A stretch of 64,000 bases of DNA, taken from contig CALNXK010000132.1 of assembly GCA_942486035.1 (NCBI GenBank), positions 1,314,001 to 1,378,000 on the forward strand, given 5' to 3'. This DNA is from Porites lobata (taxonomy: Eukaryota; Cnidaria; Anthozoa; Scleractinia; Poritidae). Positions 36,420 through 47,557 of the stretch are shown here, piece after piece; position 1 is the first letter of the stretch, and each line of letters begins with the position of its first letter. A program made the position numbers and the translations under genes. Below the pieces are notes generated by a model. It had not been told where the DNA came from. It searched no databases and saw nothing but the letters and a program-made list of their open reading frames with translations.

Positions 36420-37044
36420 CAGGTAGCCCAAGCTCGAAATATTAGCATTGGCGAATATAGGCAAATTGAAATTGATGTCAACGGGAGCAAGAGACTGTCT
36501 CCCACCCCGAGTGTGAGTAATTTGAGTCTCAGGCCGCGTCGCTATCTTTCAACGGTAACGCAGAGTTTAAGCCAAGGTTCTGTCGATGGCTTCAGACGGG
36601 AAAGGTTGCAGAGATTTGCGACCTTTGATTCGCTCTCGGTGCAAAGGCGTCTTAAAGCAAGATAACGAATGGAAAGGAGAAATATCGTGCGTTACCTAGG
36701 CGGAATTTGGAGGCAATTGGAGCAGTTGGAGCGAATTTACGGCCGTTTTTCTTCGGTGGATCAGTCGGGCTGCTTCGCTGGAGTGCCCAACTTTGGTAAA
36801 CCTTTATATAGAAAGAAAATCGTTTACGTAAAAACCCATAAAACGGCCATAAATCGGCCCGTGGACCAAACAGGAGAGACGTAACACACATTTTAAGTAA
36901 GGTAAGCTGTTTTTTATTGAAATCCTTTCATTTTCGTAGGTTACAGAAACGATAGGTTTTTTCCCATACAAATCCTTACATTTCGAATGTTACGCAGCAA
37001 TGCCGATGTTCGCCGATGCTCATATTTCGCGCTTGGGCTACCTG
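36420..37044. mobile_element. 625 bp TIR element (hAT-like) inside LINE
   Basis: The ends are CAGGTAGCCCAAGCTCGAAAT and a right end that is its reverse complement with few changes; the inverted match runs about 35 bases. The flanking 8-mers TGATAACA (36412-36419) and TGGTAATA (37045-37052) match at 6 of 8 positions, in keeping with an aged 8-base target duplication as made by hAT transposases. Directly to the left lies a partial second copy of the terminus with the same flank (36350-36412), a short tandem duplication of target plus end. No transposase is encoded. Confidence 0.75.
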
Positions 37045-37052
37045 TGGTAATA

Positions 37053-38690
37053 ATATGAAGGATATTTTAGCCAATATTTTCAATAGGTCGTTGGAGTCCG
37101 GGAAATACCCATCCAAATTTAAAATGGCGAAAGTAATCGTAATCGAAAGTAAGCTGATGATGACTCAGACCCAAACAATTATAGACCAATCTCCTTATTA
37201 TCAAGTTTTAATTGAATTTTCGAAAAACCAATGTACACAAGAATGAATTCATTTATAGATAAAGAAGGAATTTTGTGTTCTTCGCAATACGGGCTTAGAC
37301 AGAAACATTCAACTGAGCATCCCATATTAGACATTGTTAAAAATATACAGTCTGATATGGACAAAGGTCATTTTTCCTGTGGAGTTTTCATTGATCTCCA
37401 AAAAGCATTCGACACCGTAAACCATGACATATTACTCCAAAAATTAGATTACTATGGATTCCGAGGAATTATAAATGAGTGGTTTTCTTCTTACTTAAGA
37501 CAAAAAACACAAGTTACTATCGTAGAATCCCAGACCTTTGACTCTTCACGCATTGTTTGTGGTGTCCCACAGGGTTCTGCGCAAGGCCCGCTACGTTTTC
37601 TCTTGTACATTAATGACATTTGTTCCTGCTCTTCGAGACTTGGCTTGTTTTTTTTTGCAGATGACACGAATTTACTCTATTCACATAAAAACCTTAAAAC
37701 TCCGGAAAAATAGTAAATGATGAGTTGGCAAATGTTTACAATTGGCTGACCTCAAATAAACTTAGTTTAAACCTTGAAAAATCTACCTTTGTTATTTTTT
37801 CGCCCATACCAAAAGTAACTCCCCTTTACACCTAAATTGTATATATACGATCCTAGTACTAATAAACATAAACAATTAGAGTGTAGAGAGTTTGTTAATA
37901 TCTAGAGGTTCTGATAGCCTACAAACTTTCTTGGAATAACCACATTGACACAATTCTTTTAACAATCAGTGGAACTGTTGGGCTATTATCGAAACTGCAA
38001 CATTTTGTTCCCTTTAGCACACTTATGTCCATTTCTCAATCTCTGATAGCACCCTATCTTCCATACGGCCTAATTGCATGGGGTCAAGCAAGCAAATCAC
38101 AACTAAACAAACTTCTAGTCCTTCAGAAACGCGCTCTTCGCTTTATTCACTTTGCTAAACCGCGTGATCATGCCATTCCTCTCTTTATCAATACAAAAAT
38201 ATTACCAACTTTCTCTACTACCAGCTACTAGCAGAAACAATGTCTGACGTGAGAAACAACTTAGTGCCTATATCTACAAACATTCAGGAATTGTTCCTTC
38301 CTCTTTCTGGTGCACATTCATACGGCACTAGCTCGTCTACATCTCAAAACCTTTTTTCGTCTACATCTCAAAACGTTTTCTTTTCCTCCTTAGAGTTTTA
38401 AATGTATCTTTTTCATATGTTTTTCTTTGTAAGGTTATTATAATTAACATATATAATAACATTCATATGGCACTAGCTCGTCTACATCTCAAAACTTTTG
38501 TATAAAAAAATCGAATCTTGAAATCCAAAAAAACTCTTTCTCGAGACTTGGTGCCAAATTATGGAATGAGATACCGACTATCTTGCGCACACTTTCCAAA
38601 AACAAATTCAAATTTAATATTCGTGCATCATTGTTTGATACACTGGAGACTGGCGATACTTAAATAGATGAAATAGATGAAATTATTCTT
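37053..38690 (+). pseudogene. CR1/L2-like LINE, reverse transcriptase to C-terminus
   Basis: After the insertion the frame resumes with KDILANIFNRSLESGKYPS, then SQYGLRQKHSTEHPILD, GVFIDLQKAFDTVNHDILL, IVCGVPQGSAQGP (usually QGSxLGP) and FFADDTNLL with the catalytic DD at 37660-37665. The C-terminal half follows with breaks: NWLTSNKLSLNLEKS, LPYGLIAWGQAS, LQKRALRFIHFA, and near 38530-38660 a RLGAKLWNEIPTI-type segment. The blocks follow CR1/L2/Jockey-like order. Frameshifts near 37200 and 37713 and stops inactivate it. Confidence 0.92.
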
Positions 38691-38820
38691 CAAGTGAAGA
38701 AAGCAGAACCAATTTTTTTATAACAAAAACTGCGAGCTAATGTCTTGTTTTCTTTTCCTCCTTAGAGTTTTAAATGTATCTTTTTCATATGTTTTTCTTC
38801 GTAAGGTTATTACAATTTTT
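38385..38820. repeat. Local direct duplication within LINE 3' region
   Basis: A ~60-base phrase beginning TTTCCTCCTTAGAGTTTTAA occurs at about 38388-38445 and again at about 38757-38812. The phrase CACTAGCTCGTCTACATCTC also occurs twice (about 38326 and 38471). The C-terminal coding part is therefore interrupted by duplicated 3' sequence, as from template switching during retrotransposition or a later unequal exchange. Confidence 0.75.
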
Positions 38821-38977
38821 TCAGTTAGTTAGCCGCTCCATATTTATTTGAAAACTGATGAATCTCTCTTGCTTTCTACTATTTTTTACCTTTAAGTTAA
38901 TTTAATTGCAGTTATTTTCTTTTCGTATGATTCTTGGCCCGCGTAGACTAGCGGTGCCAGGACAATTGTAAAAATAC

Positions 38978-39360
38978 GGGGACACCCAACGAGAATATAG
39001 TTCAAAACCACTTAAACATAGCATTGTTAAACGTACTTTGGTATTTAAACAGTAGATATAGGCATATTTTTATCCCCTAAAAATTTTTCATCTGTTCGGA
39101 TTTCCTAGCTGAAAGTCTGGTGATCCAAAAATTATAGGGATCAAAACTTACCTTTTCGAAAATTTCAGCCAGAAAAAGGCTTCCGAAAATTCTAGGTGAC
39201 CTTTTTATCCGTTAAAATGGGCAATTATACCATATTTCTATGTTCGAAAATCCTAGGAGAGGCAGACAAGCAAGAAATTTTCCAACAAATGTTCCGAAAA
39301 TTCTAGATCTCAAATCGAGTTTGGAACAGATATTTTCCGAAAATTGACGTTGGGTGCCCC
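38978..39360. mobile_element. 383 bp MITE in LINE 3' end
   Basis: The ends GGGGACACCCAACG and CGTTGGGTGCCCC are inverted copies with one added base on the left. The interior has repeated CCGAAAATTCTAGG-type words. The LINE tail resumes at 39361 and ends with the short repeated word GTCTTGAAGTCTTGAG at about 39391-39410, a microsatellite-like 3' end usual in CR1/L2-like LINEs. Confidence 0.8.
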
Positions 39361-39415
39361 TGAAAATATTCTTTAGAAAATTTATAATAAAGTCTTGAAG
39401 TCTTGAGGTCTTGAA

Positions 39416-39922
39416 AAGGGAATTTCATTATTCAGACAAAAAATCTGAAGGGAGAATCAAGCAGGTCAGCCATAAAAACCGTTAAAGTAAAGCAAAACAG
39501 GTGGCTCGTAATGTCGTTTCACTTGCTTTATAACCGCGCTGTAAGTACTGCAGTCTTGCTTTTATCCACAGTTTATTGGACATTTTTGCTTTGTTTGTAA
39601 TTTTGTTTTCCATTTTTGCTGTATTAATGTAGATTCCGCCGTTTTTCACTGAATTTTGACTCGCTAGCTTTCTGCTTATCAGAAAACCAAAGTTGTTGTC
39701 AATGGTTGCATTTAGCTTTCAATCTTAAGCTTACGTTTAAATAAACAACACGAATCACTTTTCCAACAGTCGGTTACCGCCGTTTTCATTTCTTTGTTTA
39801 TAACTTGTTACTCACATCGTCTTCTTTTATTCGAATTCAATTCAAACCTTGAAATTGGTATGTGTAATTCGCTCCTTTGTACAGTTTTCATCCCGCTCGA
39901 TTGAAGTAATTAATCCTAAAAC
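39416..39922. other. No feature recognised
   Basis: AT-rich sequence between the LINE tail and the foldback element; no open frame or repeat that I can name. Confidence 0.5.
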
Positions 39923-39928
39923 AACTTT

Positions 39929-42653
39929 AGTAGTATACTATGTTGCAAATTAAGCCTCGTTGGTGCGTTCCCTTGCGTTCCATGTGCGTTCCCTTTATTA
40001 ATATGCATAAGGGTCGAGTCCATGATGTCACCCATTGTTATAACCTAGGGAAAAAATGCGTTCCTTCATCTAATTATGTGCCTACCTCCATATATAATCA
40101 AATGGATAGTCGTTTCTTGAAAGAACACAATAGGCACAATAGGCTTGCCTCGACTTGCCCGTGAAGTAACTTGAGCCCGGTTCACGGACCGTCTATTAAA
40201 AGGAAAATAGGAATAAGAGGAGCGATCACCTAGCAATGCGAGAAACGGTTTCCTATATCTTATTTAGCGCTAAAACTCAGATATACAAACAAAACACATA
40301 CGCAAAGTGGAGTTAAAAAGTCTTTATTTCAATTTAGTTTACGTCCTCTCATTTAGCGCGAAAACTCAGATATATAAACAAAACAAACACACATATACAC
40401 AAAATGAAGCTAAAAAGTCTCTATTTCAATTTTGACTGACTATTACAGAGCCCCTTTTTCTCCTATCTGTCTCGTTGCATACAAATCAGCTGTGCAGTAA
40501 AAACCCCAAGGGAGCATCTTGACTTGTTATTATAAAAACACACAAAAAAAGCAATTAATAACTTAACAAGGATCAATTCAAACACGCGACTAATAATTGC
40601 TAGCAATAAAACCAGACACGTTTCTTTAGACACAATAAATCAACTTTACGACCCTTTATTAAAATAATCGCAAAAAGATTAGATTAAAGATTCTATTAAA
40701 ATAGTCAGAGAAGGCAAGCCATCCTTATTTTTTTACACTATGCACAATGTTTTACTTACCCCTCTCCCTTTTCAATTTTATTTCCCTCCTCAATTTTTTT
40801 ATTCCCTCCTCCACAATTTTATTATTTTCCCCCTCAATGTTTTTACTCCCTCCTCTACAATTTTTATTTCCCTCCTGAATGTTTTTTATTCCCCTCCTCC
40901 ACCTCCACTTCCACGTCCACCTCCTCATTTATTCTATATATTTTTCCATCCACAAATACTCGACCTCCTATCGACCATACATCGACCCTACATCGACCCC
41001 ACACTCAACTTTTTTTAACACAGCTTCGTGAATAGTGAAACTATACACCACCACCACCACCACATTTCTATTGTTTTCTCTCCAACCACCACCACCACCA
41101 CCACATTTCTACTGTTTTCCCTACACCACCACCACCACCACATTTCTATTGTTTTCTTTCCACACCACCACCGCCACCGCCACATTTCTATTGTTTCCCT
41201 CCTTGAGTTTGGCCTCTTAGGCCTGATTTTGGCCTCTTTGGCTTTTTGAGGGAAAACAATAGAAATATGGCGGTGGTGGTGGTGGTGGTGGAAAGAAAAC
41301 AATAGAAATGTGGTGGTGGTGGTGGAGGGAAAACAATAGAAATATGGTAGTGGTGGTGGTGGTGTAGGGAAAACAGTAGAAATGTGGTGGTGGTGGTGGT
41401 GGTGGTGGAGGGAAAACAATAGAAATGTGGTGGTGGTGGTGGTGGTGGTGTATAGTTTCAATATTCACGAAGCTGTGCTGAAAAAAGTTGAGTGTGGGGT
41501 CGATGTAGGGTCGATAGGAGGTCGAGTATTTGTGGATAAAAAAATCTATAGAATAAATAGGAGGTGGAGGTGGAGGAGGGGAATAAAAAACATTGAGGAG
41601 GGAAAATAATAAAAATTGTAGAGGAGGGAATAAAAACATTGAGGGGGGGAAATAATAAAATTGTGGAGGAGGGAATAAAAAGACTGAGGAGGGAAATAAA
41701 AGTGAAAAGGGAGAGGGGTAAGTAAAACATTGTGCGCAGTGTAAAAGAAAAGGATGGCTTGCCTTCTTTGACTATTTTAATATAATCTTTAATCTAACCT
41801 TTTTGCAATTATTTTAATAAAGGGTCGTAAAGTTGATTTCTCGTGTTTAAGAAACGTGTCTGGTTTTATTGCTAGCAATATTTAGTCGCGTGTTTCAATT
41901 GATCCTTGTTAACTCATTAACTGTTTTATTGCGTGTTTTTATAATAATAAGTCAAGATGCTCCCTTGAGTTTTTCACTGCACAGCTAATTTGTATGCAAC
42001 GGTGGGCTTGAGAACTCGCATAATTACCTGACTAACGGCGTGTGAAACGCTGAGACTTCAGTAGTTTTTCATTTCCTCGAGATAGATAAGAGAAAAGTTC
42101 TTTCAAGAAACGACTATCCACTTTATTATATATAGAGGATAGGAGAAAATGCGGCTCTGTAATAGTCAGACAAAATTGAAATAGAGACTTTTTAGCGCCA
42201 CTTTGGGTATATGTGTGTTTGTTTTGTTTATATATCCGAGTTTTCGCGCTAAATGAGAGGACATGAACTAAATTGAAATAGAGACTTTTTAACTCCACTT
42301 TGTGTATTTGTTTTGTTTATATATCTGAGTTTTAGCGCTAAATAAGATATAGGAAGCCGTTTCTCGCGTTGCTACGTGATCGCTCCTCTTATTCCTATTT
42401 TCCTTTCAATAGACGGTCCGTGAACCGGGCTCAAGTTACTTCACGGGCAAGTCGAGGCAAGCCTATTGTGCCTATTGTGTTCTTTCAAGAAACGACTATC
42501 CATTTCATTATATATGGAGGTAGGCACATAATTAGATGGAGGAACGCATTTTTTCCCTAGGTTATAACAATGGGTGACGTCATGGACTCGACCTTATGCA
42601 TATTAATAAAGGGAAGGCACCAACGAGGCTTAATTTCCACCTAGTATACTACT
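39929..42653. mobile_element. 2.7 kb foldback element with 6-bp target duplication
   Basis: AGTAGTATACTA at 39929 is mirrored by TAGTATACTACT ending at 42653, and AACTTT is repeated directly on both sides (39923-39928, 42654-42659). The two arms, about 1.3 kb each, are near-complete inverted copies meeting at about 41240. Both arms carry (CCA)n tracts separated by an ACATTTCTATTGTTTTC phrase, plus a phrase GAAAGAACACAATAGGCACA near the outer ends. No transposase is present. A 6-base target duplication is reported for few superfamilies (for example IS3EU and Dada). The assignment is left open. Confidence 0.9.
41046..41455. repeat. (CCA)n / (TGG)n tracts inside foldback arms
   Basis: Left arm: CACCACCAC tracts of about 15-25 bases, each followed by ACATTTCTATTGTTTTC, four units from 41046 to 41195. 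Right arm: the inverted form from about 41265 to 41455, five to six units. The unit number differs between arms. The His/Thr/Pro- and Trp/Val-rich frames here are products of the period. Confidence 0.9.
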
Positions 42654-42659
42654 AACTTT

Positions 42660-44275
42660 TGAATTATTCAGCACAAGAAAATCCTTGATGTATTTTTTTT
42701 CCTAGGGCTTTTAATATCAAGCTCGTCAATTCTTTTGTCCTTGTTTGACACCTAGATTGTGAATTGTCTTGCAAGACACAAAAACCTTTCTTTATTCTAA
42801 AAGAGAGCAGTAAGTTCCATAACATAAAATTACCTAGCTAAAAATCATGTTGAAATGTTTTGTTTTGGTTTGCAATCGATCGCGCGCTTCATCAACATGA
42901 ACGCGTACTACTTCAACACGCATAGGTTGGAGAGTGAAGGAAACGTTTCCCGTAACTTTTAAGTCTCAGTAGAAGAAAAATAAAAATGTTATTCACCGGC
43001 CTAGGTCGGTCAGTATTTGGAGAAACTGTGCCCTCGGTCTGAGTACCGCCCTCGGCCTACGGTCTCGGGCGGTACTCAAGACCTCCGGCACAGCTTCTCC
43101 CAATACAGACCTCCCAGAAGTGTATAACATATATATACATATGTGTCATGGAAATTCAGAAAATTCAGATGGTTGTTCTTATCTTCTCAGGATTTGCTTT
43201 ATTTACGGAACTAATTTGAGTATGTCGCGGAGTTGAATCCCTCTGCAAGTTGCTGACCGCGAAGAAGGTGCCTTTTGATACAAAAAAACGAGTGCAAATC
43301 AAAATATTGTCCATCTTAAAACTTGTTTCATTTAAAAGTTTAACCGAAAAAATTTTTTTGGGAGACCGCCTTCCCCCCCCCCTTATCCGGCACTGCCTCA
43401 ATCGCGAACTGTGAAGTGTTAGACGAAAAATATCGCAATTCGCTGTTCAAGGAATTTTGGTAGGCATTATCGTAAAAGCTAGAAAAAGCTAAAATAAACC
43501 AGGGAAACTGGTGTCCTCGCTCGTTGGCTGTTTGCTGTTTGTTAATTTCGATGCATGAATTTAGCGAGCTTTTCAGACCTGCAGTAAAACAACAACCCAA
43601 CTAATAAAAGAAGAACTAGAAAGTGTGTTTGTAATATTGTTTTTCGTTTTGTTTATAGGTCAGTTGAGCCTGTAGTTTAAGTAGTGTCGTTTCGTCCTTC
43701 CAAAGTGATAATATATACATGGATTTATAAAATTTAGACGTTTGTTTCTCTTGTAAATTCGCAAATTGCAAGTGTACTCACAGGACTAAATTAAGGCACT
43801 TGAAAACTCGTTTGTTTTGTTCTGAGATAATTTATATACATCCTTTGAAAAAGTTTGCGATATATTTCTGCAAGATTTTTACAGATTTATGTACTGAGAA
43901 TCTGGGAAAATTGCCGTGGAAGATTTAAAGGCGCCAGGAAAAAACAAATTTCAGTATTTTAAATTCGAGTTCGCCTAGACAAAATATTAAAACTAGAACA
44001 TCTAGTGTCACCGTCTTTTCGAAAACGTTTTGCCTTATACGCCAACAGAAATAACCTTCGAGATCGTCTTTAATCTCGCAAGCAGGGAAATGTGATTGTG
44101 CTGAAAAAAAGTAAAACCTGTTTTTCAAGTCAGCGAGAAAATTTGGGTACTAAAAAAGCAAGCAACGGAAGTAATTTTGGTTGGCTGATTCGGCAAAAGT
44201 CAATCAATCAAAAAAGTGGGCGGTACACATTTCGTAGAAGGTTTTTAACAAGCTGTCGTTTCGTTTCGCCTTGCC
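42660..44275. other. No gene; one hairpin repeat
   Basis: Besides the hairpin at 43009-43112, this stretch has an R-C-rich run near 43370 (CCCCCCCCC) and unremarkable AT-rich sequence. No recognised coding remnant. Confidence 0.45.
43009..43112. repeat. GC-rich hairpin repeat
   Basis: The halves GTATTTGGAGAAACTGTGCC and GAGTACCGCCC are mirrored by GGGCGGTACTC and GGCACAGCTTCTCCCAATAC around a centre near 43062. The fold covers about 100 bases. It resembles a small MITE core. Confidence 0.75.
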
Positions 44276-44279
44276 CGCC

Positions 44280-44690
44280 GGAATGTTATTTACAAAGCGA
44301 AACGAAAGTTGAACCTGATCTCAGGTTAAACTCGTCCCTAATTGCCTCATCCATTTCGCCTTACACAATAAACCAATCACAAAATGAGATCAAAGATTCA
44401 ACAAATTCAGATGACCTCTCAGGCAACATGCGCTTCAAATTGTCAATCTCTGATTGGTACATTTCGATCCTGTTCTCTTCACATTCAATAGGGAGCCTTA
44501 ACATGTAACATAAACGAACCATTTTTTACCTACGCACGTTAATCGGAACTGAAAGCTTTTTCCTTTTAACAGGCATTAGCATTTCCAAATTTGTATTGCT
44601 AAATGTCTTTACACTTAGAAAAAACAACTTGCGCAAAATCACTTTTTACGAATGCCCAAACTCTACTTCCGGTTTCACTCAGTTTACTTA
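44280..44690 (+). repeat. R1 repeat, plus-strand copy
   Basis: Matches the reverse complement of 11100-11660 over most of its length. It keeps a frame with SISPYTINQSQNEIK and SGNMRFKLSISDWYISILF. A shared segment between two distant copies that keeps its frame could reflect a coding repeat or simply recent common origin. Confidence 0.8.
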
Positions 44691-44849
44691 AAGCCCAAAA
44701 TAAGTAATCCTCGCACACTGACTATTCGGCGTTCTGCAAATATACCCCTGGCAAAATATTTAATTTGCCGTTGGCCCAAATTAAAAAATAAACGAATAAA
44801 TAAACCCACAAATCACCGATTTTTGAGTTTTTTTTTGCTACGGTCTCAT

Positions 44850-45540
44850 CTCCGTGATCTCCTGGGTGATCTAACGGGGCGATGATGAGTCACTACAAAC
44901 CCCGAGTGAGCAAAAAATAATATTTCTTTATTCCTCAGATGAACTAAAAAACTAGAGCTGATCTCGAGACATCTCCAACAACTTCCGCCCCCACTTCGGC
45001 AACAAACTGCAAGTTTACGATATTCCTAAGCGTCACAAATCCTTTTAGTATTTCATGCTCCGCCTGAAATATTCCTTGAAGCCTAAAGAACTCGAAGTGG
45101 TCTCGAGATATTTCGAACTCATTCCGGTGTCACTACGTCAAATACCCGAACCAAACGGAAAAGGTACCAACCTGCGTGCCTAACGTTATCCCGTACCTAG
45201 TGCATAACTTATAGCTATTTTTCACATCTCAAATTACCTTGAGTCGCAGTGGCGCAATCGATTAATCCCTCAAGTTAGGATCTCATCTGACCTGACGGGT
45301 CACACGTGAGCCGTTTCAAACCCTGGGCAAGCCAAAATAATAATTCTTTCTTCCTCGAATAAATTAAAGAATAAACCAAAGAACTCGAAGCGACCTCGTG
45401 ATATCCCGAAGTAATTCGGTTCTCACTTCGTCAAATAAACGATTCAGACCGAAGATCCAAGGACTTTGCTTGCCCAATCTTGTCCCAAAAAAGCAACTTT
45501 GGGACATTCCTGAGCGTCGCGAATCCTTTACTTCGCGCCC
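44850..45540. repeat. Two SINE-like units with tRNA-like boxes
   Basis: At 45247-45330 an A-box-like GTGGCGCAATCGATTA is followed about 50 bases on by a B-box-like GTTTCAAACCC, then GGGCAAGCCAAAATAATAATTC. A diverged version of the tail (CTACAAACCCCGAGTGAGC...) stands at 44895. The bodies after each share AAGAACTCGAAGTGGTCTCG-like and CACTTCGTCAAATA-like phrases (45085-45150 and 45380-45440). So two related units lie head to tail. The tRNA parentage is suggestive only. Confidence 0.5.
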
Positions 45541-45553
45541 CGCCGAAGTAATA

Positions 45554-45723
45554 GGCTGATTTAGCAACAGAACGGGAACGTCATTTGACGACGGGAAAGC
45601 GCGCGGTAAGAACTAAACTCGACTTCCGGTGCCCAGTTTGCCGCTGTGCCATTGGTCAAGCCAGTTGTTTGATTTGCGCGCGCCGTCGTCAACTGACGCT
45701 CCCGTTCTGTTGCTAAATCAGCC
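45554..45723. mobile_element. 170 bp MITE with TA target duplication
   Basis: GGCTGATTTAGCAACAGAAC at 45554 is the reverse complement of the right end at 45704-45723, and the match extends about 40 bases with few mismatches. TA lies on both sides (45552-45553 and 45724-45725). The insertion lies at the end of the SINE-like unit. Confidence 0.9.
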
Positions 45724-45813
45724 TAATAAAGCTCTCAGGGTACTTGAGTTTCGTAAACATTGTCTTAAGACGTTCACATTCAATGGTAACTCAAATACCC
45801 TGAGAGCCTTATT
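45724..45813. repeat. Hairpin directly after the MITE
   Basis: GCTCTCAGGGTACTTGAGTT near 45730-45750 pairs with AACTCAAATACCCTGAGAGC near 45788-45807; flanking TAATAA and TTATTA also pair. A stem of about 25 bp with a ~37-base loop. Confidence 0.8.
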
Positions 45814-45879
45814 AATTCCACCATCTCTCACTTCGTCGCTTCGGTGAAGACTAAAGATTCGCTCCATATAAGGGAATCA

Positions 45880-46045
45880 AGGATAGTCTTGGATTCCGGA
45901 TTCCAGGTACTGGATTTCAGTATTTGTCGGTAGAACTTGGATTCCGGATTCCAATCGTTAGTAGGATTCCAGATTTCTTGAGCGTATTCCGGATTACAAA
46001 CCCAGGACTCCGGATTGCACAAGCAAAATTTTCCCGGATTCCGGT
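45880..46045. repeat. GGATTCC-type degenerate minisatellite
   Basis: GGATTCC, often as GGATTCCGGATTCC, recurs about ten times within 165 bases, with period varying from 7 to about 25. Confidence 0.75.
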
Positions 46046-46139
46046 TTCCCTTGCGTGGGGCGAAAAGATAGCGAGCCAGCTCGATTGCCCAACGGAAATA
46101 ACAGTTACCGAGTGATCTTGCATTCAAAGATCAAAAGCC

Positions 46140-46345
46140 GGCCGATGAGGTGAAGAAACAACTCTCCCACCTGAGCAAAAAAAATAGGCCACATCCTTCA
46201 ACCAGTATTTGTGAGCCAAAAAATTCTTAACATGAGTGAGCCTAGACCACCCTTAATAAATCAACAATGAGTGGTGTTTAATTACCAATGTGATCTGTGC
46301 GATGCAAAGTATGTCGGCTACACGAGCCGGCATTTACATCCATGC
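46140..46345 (+). pseudogene. Penelope-like element, GIY-YIG endonuclease fragment
   Basis: In two neighbouring frames the sequence encodes ADEVKKQLSHLSKK, then, after a frame change, RPPLINQQ, a stop, VVFNYQCDLCDAKYVGYTSR and HLH. The QCDLCDxxYVGYTxRHLHQR block with a preceding PPxVNQQ is the start of the GIY-YIG endonuclease domain that sits downstream of the RT in Penelope-like elements; YVGYT is its GIY-like motif. The fragment is cut off after HLH. No RT portion is nearby. It shows that Penelope-type elements entered this locus, in line with the hammerhead at 21632-21698. Confidence 0.8.
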
Positions 46346-46459
46346 TTTTATAACGATGTCATGGCGACATCGGAATGTTGTATTAAACCTTTTTCTTATA
46401 TTTTTACGATTAAGTTACTTTGGTAATAAATTGTCAGGAAGATCGAAGTAAACTGGCCG

Positions 46460-46765
46460 TTTTTATGCGAGTATAAAACGTTAAATATTCTTTTGTTGAG
46501 TACGTCGTTAGACGTTAAATGCGTCAAGTATAAAAACGGGACGCTGTAATCTAGGGCAAATTTACGCCCAAATCCTCCCGAGAAGACAGAGGAGAGTCAG
46601 TGTTGTTTATTTTATTTTAAGAACTTTTTTTTCAGAAAACTCTTTTTTTCATTGTTATCCTCTATTTTAATGCGTCCCGTTTTTATACCAGTCAACTTTT
46701 TTTAATGACTCAGACGTGAAATAGGTCTAGATGATTTTAACGTCTCTAGTATAAAAAAGTAGTGA
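46460..46765. mobile_element. Probable small inverted-repeat element
   Basis: A segment with AAGTATAAAAACGGGACGC (about 46527-46545) is mirrored by GCGTCCCGTTTTTATACC (46672-46689). Looser inverted matches (AGTATAAAACGTTAAAT versus AACGTCTCTAGTATAAAAA) extend about 80 bases outward. The ends are not defined. Confidence 0.55.
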
Positions 46766-46769
46766 AAAT

Positions 46770-47470
46770 ATATCTGTACCATTATCTCTTTGTGTATTGA
46801 ATTGTCCTGGTTTATTTTCCCTTAGACATTTCTTTGTTTCTTATCGAATCTGACACTGTTACGAGCAGCCACATTTTAAGACTCTATTACCGAACTAAAA
46901 TAGCCTAACAGTTCAAATATAACAAAATATAGCTAATATACCTTTAACTGAACATCTCCTTGTCGATCCTCGCAGTTTTAGTGGCATTTTGTCGAGTTTT
47001 GCACTCGTAAGTAAGCTTGGGAACTATCCACTAAATACAAAGTACTTTGAATTAATACACAAAGAAATAACGGAAAAGATATATTTTTTGAAATATTACA
47101 TATTTTAAAATTATTCTTCTGTAGAATATTGCCGACTCTTAATCTAACTCTGATCGATCAGATTTTGTCCATGTTGACACAGTAGGTTACGTCTGGGCTG
47201 CCTGTGTTGGCAGTAGCTCACCAGCAAATGTTAGGGAGGGGGTTGTGTGAGAGGTGTGTTTGTACATCCAGTGTTCGAACAAAACAATGTAATTAAAGGC
47301 AAGACCTAGAATTGAAGGAAAAGAAAGCTGGGGCTTTTTTATTGCTAGGGTTTACATTCATCAACAATTATAATAATAACCCAGGGAATTTGACTAACGC
47401 TCGGGACGCTTTTAGCTTCGTTACACTAGTCGGATAAGTAAATATGTGGCACGATATTGGTTTGTTTTTC
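46770..47470. other. Upstream region of the GT31-like exon; nothing named
   Basis: AT-rich sequence with no repeat recognised. It probably holds promoter and 5' UTR/intron sequence of the exon at 47558. A TTTTTCAG at 47465-47472 could be a splice acceptor for a 5' UTR exon. Confidence 0.4.
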
Positions 47471-47557
47471 AGGGGTCTCTTGGTCCATCCAGTGTCAAAG
47501 CGGCTAAGCTCCACAAGATCGCCCGTCTTTCTGGTCTCAACAACCCAATGACTGCCA

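Noticed and set aside
41015..41730. His/Thr- and Trp/Val-rich frames across the foldback centre
   Set aside because: Translation of (CCA)n and (TGG)n tracts, mirrored on the other strand.
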